Positions 9,148-16,381 of a DNA stretch of 46,161 nucleotides are shown here, in pieces. Numbering within the stretch: the first letter of the stretch is position 1; every line of letters begins with the position of its first letter. The position numbers were made by a program, and so were the translations under genes. The notes beneath the pieces were generated by a model that saw nothing but the letters and a program-made list of their open reading frames with translations, had not been told where the DNA came from and searched no databases. The stretch comes from an uncultured Lachnospiraceae bacterium (GTDB taxonomy: Bacteria; Bacillota; Clostridia; Lachnospirales; Lachnospiraceae), in the NCBI GenBank assembly GCA_946411695.1, contig CAMKEX010000007.1, positions 1 to 46,161 on the forward strand, read 5' to 3'.

Positions 9148-10164
9148 ATGTCTTTTTCCGGCAATCTGCGGGCGGAAGCCGCCCGGACGATCCCTTCTGC
9201 AAGGCGGGACAGGGATACTGCCATCGCGGCACTGATCGCAAATATCTGCAGCTTCTCTGAGACTGAAGAAGGTGTGATCCGCATGCGTTTTTCTGCGGGA
9301 AATCTTTTAGCAGTAAGAAAGTGCTTTACTTTAATTCAGAAAAACGTTAATATTATTCCTGGTCTACCGGCGTTCTGGAAAAACGCGGATAAAATATCCG
9401 CGGACATTCAGGACACAGATACCGGGACATCAGAAAACAGCACAAAAAACAGAAAAGCAGCACTTCCGGACCCTGTTCTGGATGCTTCCGGCCAGATGTC
9501 TGATCTGCTGAAGCGACTCCATTTCCTGAACGGTGACGGCATGCTGCGCACACAGGACGGAACACTTGATCCGGAGCTCATCAGCGGGAACAGGAGCAGG
9601 TCTTATCTTCGGGAGATGTTTTTGTGTACTGGGTTTATGAACGATCCTGTACAGAGATACCATCTGGAGTACAGATGCTTCTCGGAACCGCAGGCACAGC
9701 AGCTTCGGGAAGTGCTGGCAAAACACGGAATTCATGCAGGGATGACGATCCGCAAGAAATACTTTGTCGTCTATATAAAAGATTCCGAGGATATTGTCAC
9801 ACTGCTTCACCTGATGGACGCCTCTGTCAGCCTGATGGCCACAGAGAATGCGCGTATCCTCAAAGAGGTGCGGAATTCAGTCAATCGTCGCGTCAACTGC
9901 GAGACTGCCAATATCGGCAAGACCGTCGAATCAGCAGGCAGGCAGCTGGAGGAGATCCGGTTTCTCGAAGAAAGCGGGATCCTGCAGACCCTTCCGGCAT
10001 TGCTTCGGGAAGCGGCGGCACTGCGGACCCGACATCCCGGTGCCTCCCTGTCAGAACTGGGTGCGCTCGCAAATCCTCCGGTCGGAAGATCGGGAATGAA
10101 CCATCGACTGCGGAAACTGTCTTCGCTTGCGCAGAAAGCGCGGGAGGAGAACAGAATTCCATGA
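9148..10164 (+). CDS. whiA: WhiA-family DNA-binding regulator
   Basis: WhiA joins a LAGLIDADG homing-endonuclease-like domain to a C-terminal helix-turn-helix. In actinobacteria it controls sporulation genes; in Firmicutes it binds DNA and affects division and chromosome segregation. The N-terminus MSFSGNLRAEAAR is the usual opening, the endonuclease-like fold spans about residues 20-215, and the HTH is near 295-330 (LSELGALANPPVGRSGMNHRLRKL). The only SD seen, GGGAGG at 9128-9133, is 14 bases from the ATG, longer than usual, yet MSFS is so typical of the family that I keep this start. It follows rapZ by 23 bases. Confidence 0.94.
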   Translation: MSFSGNLRAEAARTIPSARRDRDTAIAALIANICSFSETEEGVIRMRFSAGNLLAVRKCFTLIQKNVNIIPGLPAFWKNADKISADIQDTDTGTSENSTKNRKAALPDPVLDASGQMSDLLKRLHFLNGDGMLRTQDGTLDPELISGNRSRSYLREMFLCTGFMNDPVQRYHLEYRCFSEPQAQQLREVLAKHGIHAGMTIRKKYFVVYIKDSEDIVTLLHLMDASVSLMATENARILKEVRNSVNRRVNCETANIGKTVESAGRQLEEIRFLEESGILQTLPALLREAAALRTRHPGASLSELGALANPPVGRSGMNHRLRKLSSLAQKAREENRIP

Positions 10165-10240
10165 AAATTTGAAAGTAGTCATGCTTTTGTATGATCCGGT
10201 GAGTGATTACAAGCGGGAGACCGCAGGATAGGAGTTATTT

Positions 10241-10495
10241 ATGCTGAGGAAATCGATCTTGATCAATCGGCCGCAGGGACTGGAAGACCGTCCCATTGCG
10301 GAGCTGGTACAGGTTGCGAGCAAATACGAGAGTCGTGTGTATCTTGAACATGGTACAAGGAAGGTAAATGCCAAGAGTATCATGGGCATGATGTCTCTGG
10401 AAGCTGTTTCCGGCGATTGCATTGAGGTTATGATTGATGGAGACGATGAGATGAACGCAATGGATGAGATCACAGCGTTCCTCTGTGTCGGATAA
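10241..10495 (+). CDS. Crh-like HPr paralogue (Glu15, Ser46)
   Basis: The 84 residues have the HPr fold throughout, but the catalytic histidine is gone: the usual GxHARP reads GLEDRP, placing Glu at position 15. Ser46, the HprK target, is kept in a strong context (VNAKSIMGMMS, residues 42-52). HPr without His15 cannot pass phosphate between EI and EIIA. Bacillus Crh is the known case, with Gln15 and Ser46, and its gene follows whiA (yvcL), exactly as here. I infer a regulatory partner of HprK and CcpA, not a sugar phosphocarrier. A canonical HPr must then be encoded elsewhere. A strong terminator follows at 10557. There is no clear SD other than TAGGAG about nine bases upstream. Confidence 0.88.
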   Translation: MLRKSILINRPQGLEDRPIAELVQVASKYESRVYLEHGTRKVNAKSIMGMMSLEAVSGDCIEVMIDGDDEMNAMDEITAFLCVG

Positions 10496-10556
10496 AGAAG
10501 TCCGCCGCAGCTGTCTGATGAACCTGAACTGAATGAAGAACCATTATATGGAATGA

Positions 10557-10592
10557 AAAACGCGTCCGGGAATAAGCTTCCGGACGCGTTTT
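10557..10592 (+). terminator. intrinsic terminator after the hprK-crh block
   Basis: A 13-bp perfect stem (AAAACGCGTCCGG / CCGGACGCGTTTT) with a 10-base loop, flanked by A on the left and T on the right, so it could act in both directions. It lies 61 bases after the HPr-paralogue stop. Confidence 0.85.
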
Positions 10593-10891
10593 ATATATAT
10601 TCTGTTCATAAAGATAGAAAGGATTTTGTTCGTAAAGAATTTAAAAAGCTGTTTCAAAAATTCCCCATAAAAGGGAGGATGCCAGGTACCTGCGTACCTG
10701 GCATAGTTATGAAAAAGTTATTTGTAAGCCTGCTGCATTGGCGACTGTTTAAAAGCTGTTTTCTTCTCTGTTCAGCTTATGATAGAAGTATAAAGACAAA
10801 AAATGGACGGAGAATGAGAAACAATTTAAAAATCGTTTAATAAAATATGAACAAATCTTTAACAAAGAAATCCCGCCCCGGTAGACTCCTT
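10593..10891. other. AT-rich gene-free stretch with one hairpin
   Basis: No supported gene. It is clearly richer in A and T than the genes around it. It contains a perfect 11-bp hairpin at 10679-10704 (ATGCCAGGTAC, loop CTGC, GTACCTGGCAT) and two copies of TTAAAA(A)GCTGTTT about 107 bases apart. The open frames here begin inside the terminator or lack a ribosome binding site. Confidence 0.5.
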
Positions 10892-11198
10892 TTTTTCGCT
10901 CTTTCCTACTATGCCGCTCGCCGGAGCGGCATCCGCGAGGAGAAATCCCAGAACGGATTTCTCCGATGCGATCACAGGCTGTCCGCGCCGCCCCGCGGCA
11001 CAGACAGCCGGAGTGAAAAATCTTGTATCGGCAAGATTTTTCACTCTTTCGTACTATGCCGCTCCCTGGAGCGGCATCCGCGAGGAGAAATACGCGGAGG
11101 CGTTTTCTCCGATGCGAACACAGGAAGTCTGCGCCGCCCCGCGGCACAGACTTCCGGAGTGAAAAATCTTGTATCGACAAGATTTTTCGCTCTTTACA
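10892..11198 (+). repeat. two-copy 145/146-bp tandem repeat of four hairpins, plus partial third
   Basis: Copies start at 10892, 11037 and 11183 (the last truncated). Each copy holds hairpin A (ATGCCGCTC/GAGCGGCAT; 10911-10932 and 11056-11077), hairpin B (GGAGAAA stem; 10939-10964 and 11084-11110), hairpin C (10977-11009 and 11123-11155, with inner GCCGC/GCGGC) and hairpin D, a 15-bp stem (11011-11046 and 11157-11192). Between copies, hairpin C changes GGCTGTC/GACAGCC to GGAAGTC/GACTTCC, and the inner part of B changes TCC/GGA to ACGC/GCGT, so both arms changed together. Hairpin D of copy 2 has one T-G pair. Related fragments occur near 6119 and 36358. The array ends inside the -35 box of the next gene. 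Confidence 0.85.
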
Positions 11199-11222
11199 TG
11201 TCTGACTGCAACTCGTTATAAT
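11193..11222 (+). promoter_or_regulatory. promoter of the acetyltransferase gene
   Basis: TTTACA (11193-11198), an 18-base spacer, then a perfect TATAAT (11217-11222). The -35 box lies at the start of the truncated third repeat copy. The expected transcription start, about seven bases after the -10, falls at the ATG at 11230, predicting a leaderless mRNA. Confidence 0.65.
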
Positions 11223-11229
11223 AGCTGTT

Positions 11230-12126
11230 ATGTTGAAAAAAGTTTATATAATTGAAAAATCGGATACTCACCACTCAGATGCTGTGGCCGCGGAGATGCG
11301 CCGCGTTGTGGAATCTCTCAGGGAAGAGGGATTTTCCAGCGGTATTCTGACGTCCGATTCCGCTCCGGAAGAGGCAGGGACTGCGGCGGAGACGCTCTAT
11401 CTGTGCGGGTGCGGAAGTGTGCTGCGGGAACTGCTGGACAGGGGTGCCTGCGCGATCGGCTACGCCCATGCGGATAATGCGGGAGAGGATTTTTCCGGTG
11501 CTCCGTATATCGTTCAGGAACCGGATCTGGTTGATGCGGACAGCTATGTCAAAATGTATCAGCGGGGGGCTGGCCTTCCGTGGACGATCCTGGAGACCGG
11601 GCGCTGCCTGGTGCGGGAGTTTACCGTCGGAGATCTGGATGGGATCTATGCGCTCTATGACGGGCAGGCACGGACTTTTCTGGAACCGCCTTCGGACGAC
11701 CGCAGCCGTGAGAGGGAGATCCTGAGCGCCTATATACAGCGGATTTACGGGCTGTACGGATTCGGACACTGGGCTGTGATCTCAAAGGAAGAGCCCGGGG
11801 CCCTGATCGGCCGCGTCGGTTATTCCGCGATCACGGACAGACAGGAGCGAGAGGCACAGGCATTGGGGATTCCTCTGCCGGATGTGGACTTCGGATTTCT
11901 GATCGGCGCCCCGTGGCGGGGCCGGGGGATCGCTGAGGAGGTCTGCCGGGCACTTCTGCGCTACGGTGTTTCGGAGCTCGGTTTTACGTGTATCCGTGCC
12001 GATGCCCGAAATGACAACGCCGCTTCGATCCGCCTGCTCGCCAGGCTGGGCTTTGAGGCTGCGGGAAGCTGTATTCCGGAAAAAGAAGGGGAAGCTGCGG
12101 ACAAAACACTTTTTATCCTTCGATAA
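11230..12126 (+). CDS. GNAT-family N-acetyltransferase with an unassigned N-terminal domain
   Basis: The C-terminal part (about residues 125-298) is a GNAT domain of the RimJ/RimL style: VREFTVGDLDGIYALY opens the fold, GHWAVISKEEPGALIGRVGY forms the central strands, WRGRGIAEEVCRALLRYG is the acetyl-CoA binding motif, and NDNAASIRLLARLGFEAAG closes it. Residues 1-120 precede it and I do not recognise them (they contain TLYLCGCGSVLRELLDRGACAIGYA). The substrate is unknown. No ribosome binding site lies before the ATG, and a good promoter ends eight bases upstream, so translation is probably leaderless. Confidence 0.85.
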   Translation: MLKKVYIIEKSDTHHSDAVAAEMRRVVESLREEGFSSGILTSDSAPEEAGTAAETLYLCGCGSVLRELLDRGACAIGYAHADNAGEDFSGAPYIVQEPDLVDADSYVKMYQRGAGLPWTILETGRCLVREFTVGDLDGIYALYDGQARTFLEPPSDDRSREREILSAYIQRIYGLYGFGHWAVISKEEPGALIGRVGYSAITDRQEREAQALGIPLPDVDFGFLIGAPWRGRGIAEEVCRALLRYGVSELGFTCIRADARNDNAASIRLLARLGFEAAGSCIPEKEGEAADKTLFILR

Positions 12127-12169
12127 CGATTCAGATATATATAGAAACAACTTTCAGGAGGTAAGTAGC

Positions 12170-13363
12170 ATGGTTAATCGTGAATACCTTGCGATGCTGG
12201 ACAACAAATCTGTCATCCGTGAGCTGTCGGAGTACGCGACTGCCCGCGGCAAAGAGATCGGTTATGAGAATGTATTTGATTACAGTCTGGGAAATCCCTC
12301 TGTCCCCGCACCGGACAGCTACAGGGATGTCTCTGTCAGACTCCTGCAGGAGGAAGAGCCCCTGAGCCTTCACGGCTACAATCCGACAATGGGCGATCCC
12401 CGTGTCAAGGAGAAAGTCGCGGAGTCCCTGAACAAGCGCTTTGGAATGTCCTACACCGCAGGACACATCTTCCCGACTTCCGGCGCGGCAGGTGCCATTG
12501 CGCATGCGATCCGCTGCGTGACAGAGCCGGGTGAGGAGATCATGGTCTTCGCACCGTATTTTTCTGAGTACGTCGCCTACATCAACGGCGCAGGGGCAAA
12601 GATCAGAGTTGTGCCTATCAAGGCTGACGATTTCCAGATCAATTTCGATGCGGCGGATGCAATCTTCAACGAGAAGACAGCGGCCGTCCTGATCAATACC
12701 CCCAATAATCCCTCCGGCGCAGTCTATACCGAGGAGACTCTCACCCGCCTGGCGGAGGTCCTGACACAGAAGTCCGCGCAGTACGGCCACACGATCTTCC
12801 TGATCTCCGACGAGCCCTACCGCGAGATCGTCTTTGACGGCAAAAAGCAGGCATATCCGGCGAAGTTTTATCCCCACACGCTGACCTGCTACTCCTTCTC
12901 CAAGTCCCTCTCCGTGCCCGGAGAACGTGTCGGCTATGTCGCGGTAGCACCGGACTGCGAGCAGGCAGACAAGATGGTCGCCATGATGGGACAGATCTCC
13001 CGCGGCCTCGGCCACAACTGCCCTTCGTCCCTGCCCATGCTGGCGGCGGCATACTGCCTTGAGGACACTGCGGATCTGTCTGTCTATGAGACAAATATGA
13101 ATCTGCTCTATGATACTTTTAAGGAACTTGGCTTCACGGTTCCCCGCCCGGGCGGCACTTTCTACATCATGCCCAAAGCACTGGAGGACGATGCTGTCGC
13201 CTTCTGCAAAAAGGCCCTGGACTACGACCTGGTCTTTGTCCCCGGCAATGGCTTTGAGGCGCCCGGTTTCTTCCGTGTAGCGTATTGTGTCAGCACGGAG
13301 AAGGTGGAGCGCTCCCTTGCAGCCATCAGGCGCTTTGTGGAAGCCGAGTACCCCAACCGCTGA
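12170..13363 (+). CDS. PLP-dependent aminotransferase, class I/II
   Basis: Fold-type I aminotransferase acting in the cytoplasm, 397 residues. Visible features: TSGAAGAIAHAIRCV in the cofactor phosphate-binding region, NTPNNPSGAVYT, LISDEPYREIVF with the Asp that pairs with the pyridine nitrogen, the Schiff-base lysine in CYSFSKSLSVPGERVGYVA (Lys245), and a C-terminal Arg region (FFRVAYCVS). ATG 12170 has AGGAGG eight bases upstream; longer in-frame readings start inside the preceding gene and are not supported. It is probably an aromatic or branched-chain/aspartate-type transaminase, but the substrate cannot be set from sequence. Confidence 0.92.
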   Translation: MVNREYLAMLDNKSVIRELSEYATARGKEIGYENVFDYSLGNPSVPAPDSYRDVSVRLLQEEEPLSLHGYNPTMGDPRVKEKVAESLNKRFGMSYTAGHIFPTSGAAGAIAHAIRCVTEPGEEIMVFAPYFSEYVAYINGAGAKIRVVPIKADDFQINFDAADAIFNEKTAAVLINTPNNPSGAVYTEETLTRLAEVLTQKSAQYGHTIFLISDEPYREIVFDGKKQAYPAKFYPHTLTCYSFSKSLSVPGERVGYVAVAPDCEQADKMVAMMGQISRGLGHNCPSSLPMLAAAYCLEDTADLSVYETNMNLLYDTFKELGFTVPRPGGTFYIMPKALEDDAVAFCKKALDYDLVFVPGNGFEAPGFFRVAYCVSTEKVERSLAAIRRFVEAEYPNR

Positions 13364-13423
13364 ACGAAGCCCGGAAGGCAGACCCGGACAGGTCTGTGTC
13401 CGGAGAGATACTGAATAGAAACC

Positions 13424-13437
13424 ATGTTCCGGAACAT
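13424..13437. promoter_or_regulatory. 14-bp perfect palindrome upstream of uppP
   Basis: ATGTTCCGGAACAT is a complete inverted repeat lying just before the uppP ribosome binding site (AGGAAGG). A weaker hairpin, CCGGACA/TGTCCGG, lies at 13384-13403 and may end the aminotransferase transcript. The palindrome could be an operator or could occlude the start site in RNA. Confidence 0.35.
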
Positions 13438-13457
13438 ATAGGAAGGACATAATATTC

Positions 13458-14291
13458 ATGATAGAACTCTTAAAAGCCGCGCTGTTCGGCCTGGTGGAAG
13501 GCGTTACGGAATGGCTTCCTGTCAGCAGCACCGGCCATATGATCCTGCTGAATGAGTTTGTGACGCTGCGCGTCTCGGCTGTTTTCTGGCAGATGTTTCT
13601 CGTTGTGATCCAGCTGGGAGCGATCCTGGCGGTCGTAGTCCTCTACTGGAATACGATCTGGCCCGTCAAAAAGGATAACCGGACAGGAAAACGATTTATT
13701 GATCGTGATACGATCAGCCTGTGGTGCAAGGCCATTGTGGCCTGCGTCCCTGCCGCAATAGTGGGAATTCTGGCGGACGACTGGCTGGAAGTGCATTTTT
13801 ACAACTGGTTCGTCGTATCGATCATGCTGATCCTGGTCGGTGTGGCATTTATCATCGTAGAGAACCGCAATGCCGGCAAGAAAGCCGTCACGAAGAACCT
13901 TCGGGACCTGACCTACCGGGAGGCGCTGTTTATCGGCCTGTTCCAGCTGATCGCCGCGATCTTTCCCGGAACGTCCCGGTCCGGAGCGACGATCCTGGGC
14001 GGGATCATGGTCGGCGTATCCAGAACAGTGGCGGCACAGTTTACTTTTATTCTTGCCATCCCGGTCATGTTCGGCGCCAGCCTTCTCAAGATCGTCAAAT
14101 ACGGACTCTATTTTTCGGGAATGGAAATGGCAATACTGGCAGTCGGAATGATCGTCGCTTTTGTCGTCTCCGTTCTGGTCATCCGCTTCCTGATGAACTA
14201 TATCCGCTCACATGATTTCAAGGTTTTCGGATGGTACAGAATCATCCTGGGACTGATCGTGATCATCTATTTCACGATCATCCGCAAGTGA
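13458..14291 (+). CDS. uppP: undecaprenyl-diphosphatase
   Basis: Integral membrane enzyme (BacA/UppP family) that dephosphorylates undecaprenyl pyrophosphate to recycle the lipid carrier for cell-wall synthesis; the family also confers bacitracin tolerance. The 277 residues carry both family motifs: EGVTEWLPVSSTGH near residue 15 and FPGTSRSGATILGG near 170. About eight hydrophobic segments are visible. AGGAAGG precedes the ATG. The stop codon lies inside the first unit of a 14-bp tandem repeat. Confidence 0.96.
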   Translation: MIELLKAALFGLVEGVTEWLPVSSTGHMILLNEFVTLRVSAVFWQMFLVVIQLGAILAVVVLYWNTIWPVKKDNRTGKRFIDRDTISLWCKAIVACVPAAIVGILADDWLEVHFYNWFVVSIMLILVGVAFIIVENRNAGKKAVTKNLRDLTYREALFIGLFQLIAAIFPGTSRSGATILGGIMVGVSRTVAAQFTFILAIPVMFGASLLKIVKYGLYFSGMEMAILAVGMIVAFVVSVLVIRFLMNYIRSHDFKVFGWYRIILGLIVIIYFTIIRK

Positions 14292-14351
14292 TCATCCGTA
14301 AGTGATCATCCGCGAGTGATCGGACGCGAGTGAACATCCGCAGGTGATCGG
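14276..14351 (+). repeat. 14-bp tandem repeat over the uppP stop
   Basis: Five successive 14-base units of the form GATCATCCGCAAGT (starts 14276, 14290, 14304, 14318, 14332), the last two diverged, followed by a partial GATCGG. The first unit encodes the last uppP codons and contains part of its TGA. Confidence 0.85.
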
Positions 14352-14491
14352 AGAGGAAGGCGCAGGGGCGCTGCCGCGGCAGCGGCAGACCGCAGCGGAA
14401 GCGGAAACGTCCCGGAAATACGGCTTTTAGCCGGCAGTTATGAAAAAAATGCAGTTCAAGCAAAAACAAATGAGTCTCCTGCCGTGTTTTA

Positions 14492-14500
14492 TGCTACAAT
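14492..14500 (+). promoter_or_regulatory. extended -10 promoter of the acidic-repeat membrane protein
   Basis: TGCTACAAT is an extended -10 element; no good -35 is visible, as is common for this class. It lies 90 bases before the ATG. Between the repeat and this site (14352-14490) I see only GC-rich simple sequence and no gene. Confidence 0.5.
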
Positions 14501-14589
14501 AACAAATGGCCCGAACATAAGGGGGCCTGCTTGCATTCATAACAGTATTTGGTGTAATACGGCAGGACTGCAGCCAACAGGAGGATGAA

Positions 14590-15357
14590 ATGGCAAATAA
14601 CAGGAAAAGAAGAAACACAAACCAGAAGCCTGAACAGGCTAAGACACAGAGCACCGTGAATGAGGATGCTGTAGAGGAGGTCAAAGAGGAAATCGTGAAA
14701 GAGACGAAAGCAGAGAAGAGTGTCAGCAGTGTTGATCGTGAGAAACAGAAGAAAGAAGACAGACAGAATCTCCTTCTGCTGATTGGAGTTGTCGCTGTCC
14801 TTGCAATCGTCGGAATCGTGATCTGGATCACCTCCGGCTCATCCGATGAGGAGACGGTCGCTACAGCAGCTACTTCCGAAATCGCAGCTGTAGACACTAC
14901 CGGAGCTGTCGAAGTGGCAGAAGGCCTTGAAGAGGAAGCCACAGAGATTGCTGAGGCTGAGAAGGAAGAGGTTCAGGAAATCGAAGCTGTGGAAGATGCT
15001 GAGGCAGAGGCTCCCGCAGAGGAAGAAGCTGCTCCCGCAGAGGAAGAGGCTGCTCCCGCAGAGGAAGAAGCTGCTCCTGCAGAGGAAGAAGCTGCTCCCG
15101 CAGAAGAGGCCGCTCCCGCAGAAGAGGCTGCTCCCGCACAGGAAACCACATCCACTACAGTTCTTGAGCCCGGTACAGTCTATGCGATTGAGAATCCTAT
15201 GGTTCTCTATTCCGAGGCATCCGCGGACTCCGCACCTGTCATGGATCTTGTAGCCGGATGGAGCGTTGCGATCGAAGAAGCCGGTCAGAACGGATGGCAC
15301 CGTGTTTCCGTATGGCTCAGCGGAGCACCGACTTACGGCTATATCCAGATTCCCTGA
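14590..15357 (+). CDS. membrane-anchored protein with acidic repeats and a possible SH3-like domain
   Basis: A 255-residue protein in three parts: a charged N-terminal cytoplasmic segment (1-58), one membrane helix (about 59-81, LLLLIGVVAVLAIVGIVIWI), and an outer part that begins with a Glu/Ala-rich stretch containing near-perfect APAEEEA repeats (six-residue period, about 137-182) and ends in a small domain (about 190-255, YAIENPMVLYSEASADS... GWHRVSVWL..GYIQIP) that looks like a bacterial SH3-type domain. Such domains often bind cell wall. AGGAGG lies five bases before the ATG. I do not recognise a named family; the repeat number is likely to vary between strains. Confidence 0.75.
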   Translation: MANNRKRRNTNQKPEQAKTQSTVNEDAVEEVKEEIVKETKAEKSVSSVDREKQKKEDRQNLLLLIGVVAVLAIVGIVIWITSGSSDEETVATAATSEIAAVDTTGAVEVAEGLEEEATEIAEAEKEEVQEIEAVEDAEAEAPAEEEAAPAEEEAAPAEEEAAPAEEEAAPAEEAAPAEEAAPAQETTSTTVLEPGTVYAIENPMVLYSEASADSAPVMDLVAGWSVAIEEAGQNGWHRVSVWLSGAPTYGYIQIP

Positions 15358-15545
15358 TATCCTGTTGTGTGCGCGGTGATTTCCCGACGGGATCGTGCGG
15401 GGGCGTTCTCTGCACTGTCTGCATCGCAGAATCACGCGAAACATTTCGGATTTTGAGGCGGTCTGAACTGTTACCAGTTCTGTCGTACTTTGAAGGGCAG
15501 CAGGCGTAAAAGACGGCGTTTGGTTTTTCTTTTGAGACTACGTCC

Positions 15546-15581
15546 AAACCGGCACAGGTATAGAGTCCTGTGCCGGTTTTT
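15546..15581 (+). terminator. intrinsic terminator before mntP
   Basis: A 13-bp stem AAACCGGCACAGG / CCTGTGCCGGTTT with an eight-base loop and a T5 tail. It ends the transcript of the preceding membrane protein gene. The 188 bases before it hold no gene I can support. Confidence 0.88.
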
Positions 15582-15656
15582 CATGTAAAAGAGAATTTGC
15601 CGAAGCTAACGCCGCGGGAGAAGCGGCGGAAGATGCTGCGGATTGAGAGAAGTAAC

Positions 15657-16241
15657 ATGCAGAGTCTGTTTCTGTTTATCTGTAAAAGTATTCTGCTGGG
15701 TGTCGGGCTTGCCATGGATGCCTTTTCCGTTTCCATGGCGAACGGCCTTCAGCATCCCGGGATGAGCAAAAAGAGAATGTTCATCATCTCCGGGACCTTT
15801 GCCTTTTTCCAGTTCCTGATGCCGGTCATCGGATGGATCTGTGTCCACACGATTTCCGAACGCTTCGCTGCTTTTCAGAAAATGGTCCCCTGGATCGCCT
15901 TTTTCCTGCTCGCCTTTATCGGAGGGAAAATGCTTCTGGAGGGGATCCGGGAATCGGAGGAAGTGCAGGAGGAGATCCGGCTGTCCGGCAGTGAACTTTT
16001 CGTGCAGGGAATTGCCACATCCATCGACGCGCTTTCTGTAGGATTTACGATTGCTTCCTACAATGCGGCGCAGGCGCTGTCGGCTTCGTTTCTGATCGGT
16101 GTGACAACGCTGCTCATCTGTCTGGCCGGGATCCGGATCGGCAGATATTTCGGAATGCGTCTGGCCGGCAGGGCATCCGTCCTGGGCGGGGTGATCCTGA
16201 TCGCCATCGGATGCAAAATCCTCTTCGGAGGAGGGTTTTAA
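15657..16241 (+). CDS. mntP: manganese efflux pump MntP family
   Basis: Small polytopic membrane protein (194 residues, about six helices) of the MntP/YebN family, which exports Mn2+. The two duplicated family motifs are present: GLAMDAFSVSMANG near residue 17 with its Asp, and GIATSIDALSVGFT in the second half. The open frame reaches back to 15570, but that region overlaps the preceding terminator. ATG 15657 gives the normal N-terminus; ATG 15633 is an alternative. The ribosome binding site is weak for both. I looked for a yybP-ykoY manganese riboswitch in front and did not see its core. Confidence 0.88.
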   Translation: MQSLFLFICKSILLGVGLAMDAFSVSMANGLQHPGMSKKRMFIISGTFAFFQFLMPVIGWICVHTISERFAAFQKMVPWIAFFLLAFIGGKMLLEGIRESEEVQEEIRLSGSELFVQGIATSIDALSVGFTIASYNAAQALSASFLIGVTTLLICLAGIRIGRYFGMRLAGRASVLGGVILIAIGCKILFGGGF

Positions 16242-16253
16242 GGGAATAAACAA

Positions 16254-16282
16254 TTTACTTTATGGCTTTTTTGTGATACGAT
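16254..16282 (+). promoter_or_regulatory. promoter of the S1-domain gene
   Basis: TTTACT, 17 bases, TACGAT (four of six matches each). The leader that follows has a direct repeat of GTTTCGCAG and a hairpin at 16348-16366 (CGCAGAGCTATAGCCTGCG) that touches the strong SD GGGGAGGAGG. Confidence 0.45.
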
Positions 16283-16381
16283 ACAGCCATTGTTTCGCAG
16301 GTTTTTACTGCATCAACAGCGAAAAAAACGTATCAGAATATGCGTTTCGCAGAGCTATAGCCTGCGGGGAGGAGGAAAAGT

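Noticed and set aside
10553-10840. 95-codon open frame after the HPr paralogue
   Set aside because: Begins inside the terminator stem, has no SD, and resembles no family.
10749-11221. Several open frames through the 145-bp repeat on both strands
   Set aside because: They arise from the repeated GC-rich hairpins; none has a start signal and their similarity to each other is only that of the repeat.
15582-15656. Manganese riboswitch (yybP-ykoY) before mntP
   Set aside because: The conserved core is not visible, and only about 75 bases separate the upstream terminator from the start.
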